Shown here: in pieces, positions 59,957 to 64,000 of the stretch | Position numbering within the stretch: the first letter of the stretch is position 1 | How the letters are laid out: every line of letters starts with the position of its first letter | DNA from: Paracrocinitomix sp039939375 | GTDB lineage: Bacteria > Bacteroidota > Bacteroidia > Flavobacteriales_D > Crocinitomicaceae | Assembly (NCBI GenBank): GCA_039939375.1 | Contig: JBDVJO010000011.1 | Span: 310,001 to 374,000 of the forward strand | Length of the DNA: 64,000 nt | Direction: 5' to 3' | Notes under the pieces: model-generated | Database searches by the model: none | What the model saw: only the letters and a program-made list of their open reading frames with translations | What the model was told of the DNA's origin: nothing | Translations under genes and position numbers: made by a program

Positions 59957-62671
59957 TTAAGGATATTTTTCTTTATAGAATGCTTGATAACTCTTGATGT
60001 CCATTGAGTTGAACAAAATGGTAAAGTTGGCTGAGTTTATCAAGAAATGATCAAACTGTTGTGGAATTCTACCTAATGTTTGTCTCGCTGAGGTTGAATT
60101 AAACCCAGCTTTGTAATCTAGCGCATCTGATTGATTCGCAAAAGACCTTATGATTAGCACTTGATTTTCTGCACCCATAACAGCAGTAGTGGTTTGCAAG
60201 CCTTTGCTTTTATAAAAGTCTTTATTGAAGTTTGCCAGCTGAATTTTAGTTGCATTTATATTACCGGCGTCATTTGGAAAAACGATTACAAAATAATGCT
60301 CCAAATTTTCGTCATAAGTATAAGGCGATTTCGGAGCTGAAGTAGTGTCAGGTTTTACAATCTGATTGCCTTGAGATAATAGATCTAAGTACTTTTTAGC
60401 TTCAATTCCTTCTTCAGAACTTGGAGATTTTGCATATAAACTTTCTAAAGGACTTCTGATTGCCGTTTTGTTTCCAGGGTCAGTTTTTCCGATAGCAAAA
60501 GCCTTTAATAAGTAATACTTGTTGATGTATTGGTTAGCAGAATCATAAGCAATTACCTGATTACAAGTAGAAAGCACTTCTCCATATCTTCTGTAATTAT
60601 AGTTCTCTAAGGTTTTAGAATACGCATTTAATTCTTCACGCTCTTTCTCTTGCTTCTTTTTTAGGTAATCTGGATCTTTTAAGATTTCTGCAATTTCACT
60701 GTCTGGGTATTTTTTAAGAATTTGATCTTTATATCCAGAGGCTTGAGGGGAGTTCTTTTTACTAGATATTAAATACAATTGGTACAAAGCAGGTAAGACT
60801 CTCGGATGTTCAACGCCGCGATTAACTAACTTATCAAAATAGTTAATCGCTTCTTTTTCTTCTTTCAGAGTTTCCTTATAAATGATACCTAGCATGTACA
60901 ACGAATTCATTAAACGATTGTTAGAAGTGTCCATTGCCTCTGGTGTTAACGGTAATCCCGCTCTCAAAATGTCTACCGTTAAAGAATCTGATGGTTGGTC
61001 TACTACGAGTGAATCATTATAGTCTGGGTCATCCGGATCATCTGTTGAATAAGAGGTTTTATTGGTACGTCTCCAGTTATCTTCTAAAACGCGTTGCCCC
61101 CAAAGAGCTCTAAAGTCATTGAAGCCGCTACCTGATACTTTTTGATTGTAGAAATACCATTTAGAACCAGAGCCTGTTGTGGCACCTGAGTTTTTAATTC
61201 TGTTTTGCTGTGCGATTAACTTTCTAGCTTCTTCCTCTTTTTTTCTTTCTTCTTCTGCTAAAATTTGCTTGAGTGTTTCCTCCAAATACTTGTCCAACTG
61301 ATCGGGTGACATTTGGGCTTTTTTCTGAACACTGTCTTCGTGGATGTACGTTTCATAATGCACAACCAAGCCAGACAATCCTTCTGCCTTCGCTTTTACT
61401 TTTTCGTAATCTTCATATTCTTCTGGCAAAACTTGGACACAGCTGTCATAATATTTTTGAGCACTCAAATAATCTTTCTCTTCAAAGTGGATATCTCCTA
61501 ATTTCAAATAACTAACTCCTTTTTGGCGATTGTTTTTAATAGAAAAGAAAGCTGATTGTGAATAGTTGAATTTGGCCTGATCTACTTGCCCTTCTTTCAT
61601 GTCAATTTCTGCAAGAGCAAAGTAAATTTGATCACGGTACTCCATGTTTTTAGGATCCTTAATCATTTTTGCCAATTCTTTACGCAATAATTCGCTTCCG
61701 CCTGTTGCTGAAAGTGCTTTGTTAATTTGCGCTTGAAACCTCATTTCATAAGGTGCCGGAGATTTTACAACTTGAGAAAAACACTCAGAAGCTTTATCAC
61801 CATTTCCTAATTCTTGGTAGAGCTGGGCCAGCACGAACTGATATCGAGCTTTCTTCTTTTTCTTTTTGGTAAGTTCAATGCCTGTTTCAAGATGCTCTAT
61901 TGCTTTTTTATACTCGCCTTTAGCAATGTAGAACTCTGCATGTGCCAATTCTAAATCATCTTTCAGGTCTTTGGGAAAAGGAACTGGTTTTTTCACACCA
62001 TTTTCTTTGTCCTTTTTTTCTCTCTTTTTTCTTCTTTGTTTTTGAAGCTTAGATTCTTTTTCTTTCTTCTCTTTTTTTGAATTTTCGGCACTCTCCAAAC
62101 GCTGATCTGACATCACGAGATATCTTTTTGCTTCTGCGAAATCTTTTTTAGCGATATAGGTTTTGGCTAGCCAAATTCTTGCTTCGTGAACACGTTCTTG
62201 ATCTGCATATAAAGGAGACTCTTGCAAGAATTTAAAAATCTCTTCTGCCTTGTCATATTCATGCCGTGTATAATGAATAACACCAATAACAAACCAGTTA
62301 TCATCTATCCAACGACAGTGTTCAACGCTTTTATTCTTGCTCGCCTCTGCATTGGGCATGGAATGTCTGAAAATGACTTTCTCACATTTTTCAAAGGCCG
62401 TTTCGTACTTTTCTTGAATTAACGGAACCTCTTCTTTTGTTGGGTATAAGTCTAAAGGAAGTAATTTGTTGTAATCTTCTACCGTTGATTCTCTGTAGCT
62501 TTCAAGTGTTTCATCCATCAACACTCTTGCGTTGTGATAACCATTGTATCGCGCAGTCATATTGTGATAGCCCACGTTTAATGCAGCATCTTTCTCAGTT
62601 GAACAACTGCCTAAGATGAACATCACAAACACACTTATTACAAATGGTATATGGCCGGATTTTATTCGCAT
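59957..62671 (-). CDS. porW: T9SS lipoprotein PorW/SprE
   Basis: The 904-residue protein has a lipoprotein signal with lipobox LGSC (Cys23) and begins with the PorW/SprE hallmark ALNVGYHNMTARYNGYHNAR. A large TPR-like helical region covers most of it (residues about 60-850), with a Lys-rich charged segment at about 205-225. PorW/SprE is an essential component of the type IX secretion system and of gliding in Flavobacterium; here it fits the T9SS sorting domains found on four proteins in this window. It lies 53 bases after an alpha/beta-hydrolase and leads a run with two uncharacterised envelope proteins. Confidence 0.88.
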   Translation of the reverse strand: MRIKSGHIPFVISVFVMFILGSCSTEKDAALNVGYHNMTARYNGYHNARVLMDETLESYRESTVEDYNKLLPLDLYPTKEEVPLIQEKYETAFEKCEKVIFRHSMPNAEASKNKSVEHCRWIDDNWFVIGVIHYTRHEYDKAEEIFKFLQESPLYADQERVHEARIWLAKTYIAKKDFAEAKRYLVMSDQRLESAENSKKEKKEKESKLQKQRRKKREKKDKENGVKKPVPFPKDLKDDLELAHAEFYIAKGEYKKAIEHLETGIELTKKKKKKARYQFVLAQLYQELGNGDKASECFSQVVKSPAPYEMRFQAQINKALSATGGSELLRKELAKMIKDPKNMEYRDQIYFALAEIDMKEGQVDQAKFNYSQSAFFSIKNNRQKGVSYLKLGDIHFEEKDYLSAQKYYDSCVQVLPEEYEDYEKVKAKAEGLSGLVVHYETYIHEDSVQKKAQMSPDQLDKYLEETLKQILAEEERKKEEEARKLIAQQNRIKNSGATTGSGSKWYFYNQKVSGSGFNDFRALWGQRVLEDNWRRTNKTSYSTDDPDDPDYNDSLVVDQPSDSLTVDILRAGLPLTPEAMDTSNNRLMNSLYMLGIIYKETLKEEKEAINYFDKLVNRGVEHPRVLPALYQLYLISSKKNSPQASGYKDQILKKYPDSEIAEILKDPDYLKKKQEKEREELNAYSKTLENYNYRRYGEVLSTCNQVIAYDSANQYINKYYLLKAFAIGKTDPGNKTAIRSPLESLYAKSPSSEEGIEAKKYLDLLSQGNQIVKPDTTSAPKSPYTYDENLEHYFVIVFPNDAGNINATKIQLANFNKDFYKSKGLQTTTAVMGAENQVLIIRSFANQSDALDYKAGFNSTSARQTLGRIPQQFDHFLINSANFTILFNSMDIKSYQAFYKEKYP

Positions 62672-62724
62672 CTACATTATTATGGTAGTAGGTAATAACT
62701 ACAAAAGCACAAAAATATTTTAAT

Positions 62725-63492
62725 TTATGGAATTAATAGGGTTTTAAGTGCCTTAATTAAGGAAGGGTGGTCTTCCCAAATACTCATATGACCAACATTT
62801 TGAAGGCTGATGAACTGGGGTTTGTTTGCCAGCTGACTTAGCTCTTCTTTGACCATCTTGGTAGAAATGATGGGATCTAATTCACCGTGAATCATTGCAA
62901 AACTCGACTTTTCGGTGTTTTTAAAAGCTGAACGATCTCTCATTCCTGCAGTGGCTGCTTGTATCTCTTTGTAAGGAATTGCTGACGCCTTTTCAATGAG
63001 CTGATTAATTATGGCAGCACAATTTTCTCGGTTTTCTGGCGCAAATAAATTTGGAATCGCTTCTTGGATGAATTTTTTCTTTCCTTGTTCAACGATTTTA
63101 ATCACCCTATCTCGATCTAGTTTTTTACTGTCAGAATCGGCCCAAAAATTAGAATGCAAAAGTACGAGTTGAGTAGGTCGTAATTGACTAAGTTCTAAAC
63201 CAACATAGCCACCCATAGAATGCCCGACCACTTGAATGGGTTCAGTAATTTTTAAAAAATCAAGCAGTTGATGGACTTCTTCCGCCATGAATCCCATGCT
63301 GCATTCATCTCCTTCAAAACGAGAATTCCCGTGACATGGCAGGTCAACGAGTATGCACTGAAACCCTTCAACTAAAAAATTAGTATAAATAGATTCCCAC
63401 ATTGCATGATCTTCTAAAAAACCATGTAAAAAAAGGAGAGGTTTCCCTTCTCCTTTTATTTCGTAATAAATATTTGGGTGATTTTCTTGCAA
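62725..63492 (-). CDS. Alpha/beta-hydrolase
   Basis: The 255-residue protein has the classical alpha/beta-hydrolase features: HGFLED (oxyanion loop, residues about 24-29), the nucleophile elbow GHSMGG (about 90-95), an acid Asp near LDPIIS (about 206-207) and a catalytic His in VGHMSIWEDHP (about 234). No signal peptide, so it is cytoplasmic. The substrate cannot be deduced; such enzymes often hydrolyse esters or lactones. It directly follows the aminopeptidase gene, with no base between the stop and the start, suggesting a common transcript. Confidence 0.85.
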   Translation of the reverse strand: MQENHPNIYYEIKGEGKPLLFLHGFLEDHAMWESIYTNFLVEGFQCILVDLPCHGNSRFEGDECSMGFMAEEVHQLLDFLKITEPIQVVGHSMGGYVGLELSQLRPTQLVLLHSNFWADSDSKKLDRDRVIKIVEQGKKKFIQEAIPNLFAPENRENCAAIINQLIEKASAIPYKEIQAATAGMRDRSAFKNTEKSSFAMIHGELDPIISTKMVKEELSQLANKPQFISLQNVGHMSIWEDHPSLIKALKTLLIP

Positions 63493-64000
63493 CTAGGCGT
63501 TCATTAAATCTTCAATTTCATCTGCCTCAATTGAAATGTGTCCCATTAAGTTTTTAGGAGCACCGGATTTTTGAACAACTAGGTCGTCTTCCAATCTTAT
63601 TCCTAAATTCTCTTCTGGAATATAAATTCCGGGTTCACATGTGAATACCATATTTTCCTTAATTGGTTCTGTCCATAAACCAACATCATGCGTGTCTAAG
63701 CCAATGAAGTGAGATGTTCCGTGCATGAAATATTTTTTGTAGGCCGGCCAATCAGGATTTTGATTTTTAATGTCGGTTTGATCGATTAAACCTAAACCAA
63801 GTAACTCAGATTCCATCATTTTTCCAACTTCAGCATGATATTCACTCATTATGGTTCCTTCAACCAGCATTTGTTCTGCTCCTTTTTTGACATTTAAAAC
63901 GGCATTATACACAGCTTTTTGTCGATCAGTAAATTTACCATTTACGGGTACGCATCTAGTCATGTCTGATGCATAGTTCGCATACTCAGCTCCAAAATCC
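63493..64000 (-). CDS. Xaa-Pro aminopeptidase (M24), N-terminus beyond window
   Basis: Only the C-terminal ~169 residues are seen, since the frame enters from the right edge. They contain the M24 metal-binding core: Asp ligands in DFGAEYANYASDMTR, HGTSHFIGLDTHD with the His ligand, CEPGIYIPE with Glu, and LGIRLEDDLVV with the last Glu. These residues form the two-metal site of peptidases that remove an N-terminal residue next to proline. The cytoplasmic protein is expected to be about 420-450 residues in full. The Met in the middle of the frame at 63963 is not the true start. Confidence 0.93.
   Translation of the reverse strand, partial: DFGAEYANYASDMTRCVPVNGKFTDRQKAVYNAVLNVKKGAEQMLVEGTIMSEYHAEVGKMMESELLGLGLIDQTDIKNQNPDWPAYKKYFMHGTSHFIGLDTHDVGLWTEPIKENMVFTCEPGIYIPEENLGIRLEDDLVVQKSGAPKNLMGHISIEADEIEDLMNA

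Overview
The window is AT-rich chromosomal DNA from a member of the Bacteroidota, most likely Flavobacteriales; a Crocinitomicaceae-like lineage is my guess, not proof. The grounds are: several secreted proteins with type IX secretion (T9SS) C-terminal sorting domains; a PorW/SprE-type T9SS lipoprotein; a DUF2723 membrane protein; FadL/OmpP1 porins; a promoter with the Bacteroidota -7 element TAnnTTTG ahead of tRNA-Gln; and few Shine-Dalgarno-like leaders.

Layout. 1-10.8 kb: a truncated YceI-like gene, a DUF3127 OB-fold protein with an SSB-like acidic tail behind a flavin reductase, an ECF sigma/anti-sigma/outer-membrane-protein cassette with two matching promoter motifs, and an operon of DUF2723 protein, polysaccharide deacetylase and methyltransferase. 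10.9-19.7 kb: tRNA-Gln, two lipoproteins, an orphan HipB-like regulator, an operon of FadL porin, SGNH-like lipoprotein (its catalytic residues are replaced) and T9SS esterase, a 1-kb intergenic stretch full of palindromic repeats, and a frameshifted small gene.

19.7-33.5 kb is the accessory (defence) region. A zinc-ribbon PD-(D/E)XK protein faces a three-gene cassette of unknown proteins, the last of which looks like another PD-(D/E)XK nuclease. Next comes a tight minus-strand operon, hsdR - HNH endonuclease - hsdM - hsdS - a three-domain protein that joins a RibD-like deaminase to a RecG-C-like/HATPase_c_4 domain and a winged helix. Operator-like GGCGAG repeats lie between the operon and the cassette. 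A membrane/coiled-coil protein that could be SLATT/DUF4231-like, coupled to a ChbG-like deacetylase, follows. This is the best candidate for an undescribed system.

33.7-48.5 kb encodes mainly envelope and secreted proteins: a double-vWA protein, two large adhesin-like T9SS proteins (one with ten ~50-residue Cys-containing repeats), a DUF1573 protein, two paralogous small secreted proteins and a T9SS subtilase whose catalytic Asp appears to be Glu. 48.7-55.1 kb is the conserved SpoIIM - DUF4129 - DUF4350 - MoxR - DUF58 operon. 55.2-64 kb holds a lipoprotein, a SpoIIE-type phosphatase and a minus-strand run of Xaa-Pro peptidase, alpha/beta hydrolase, PorW/SprE and two uncharacterised envelope proteins. 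A dispersed CCTTCGA...CTCAGG motif occurs at four places, once in frame inside hsdS and twice between duplicated gene 3' ends.
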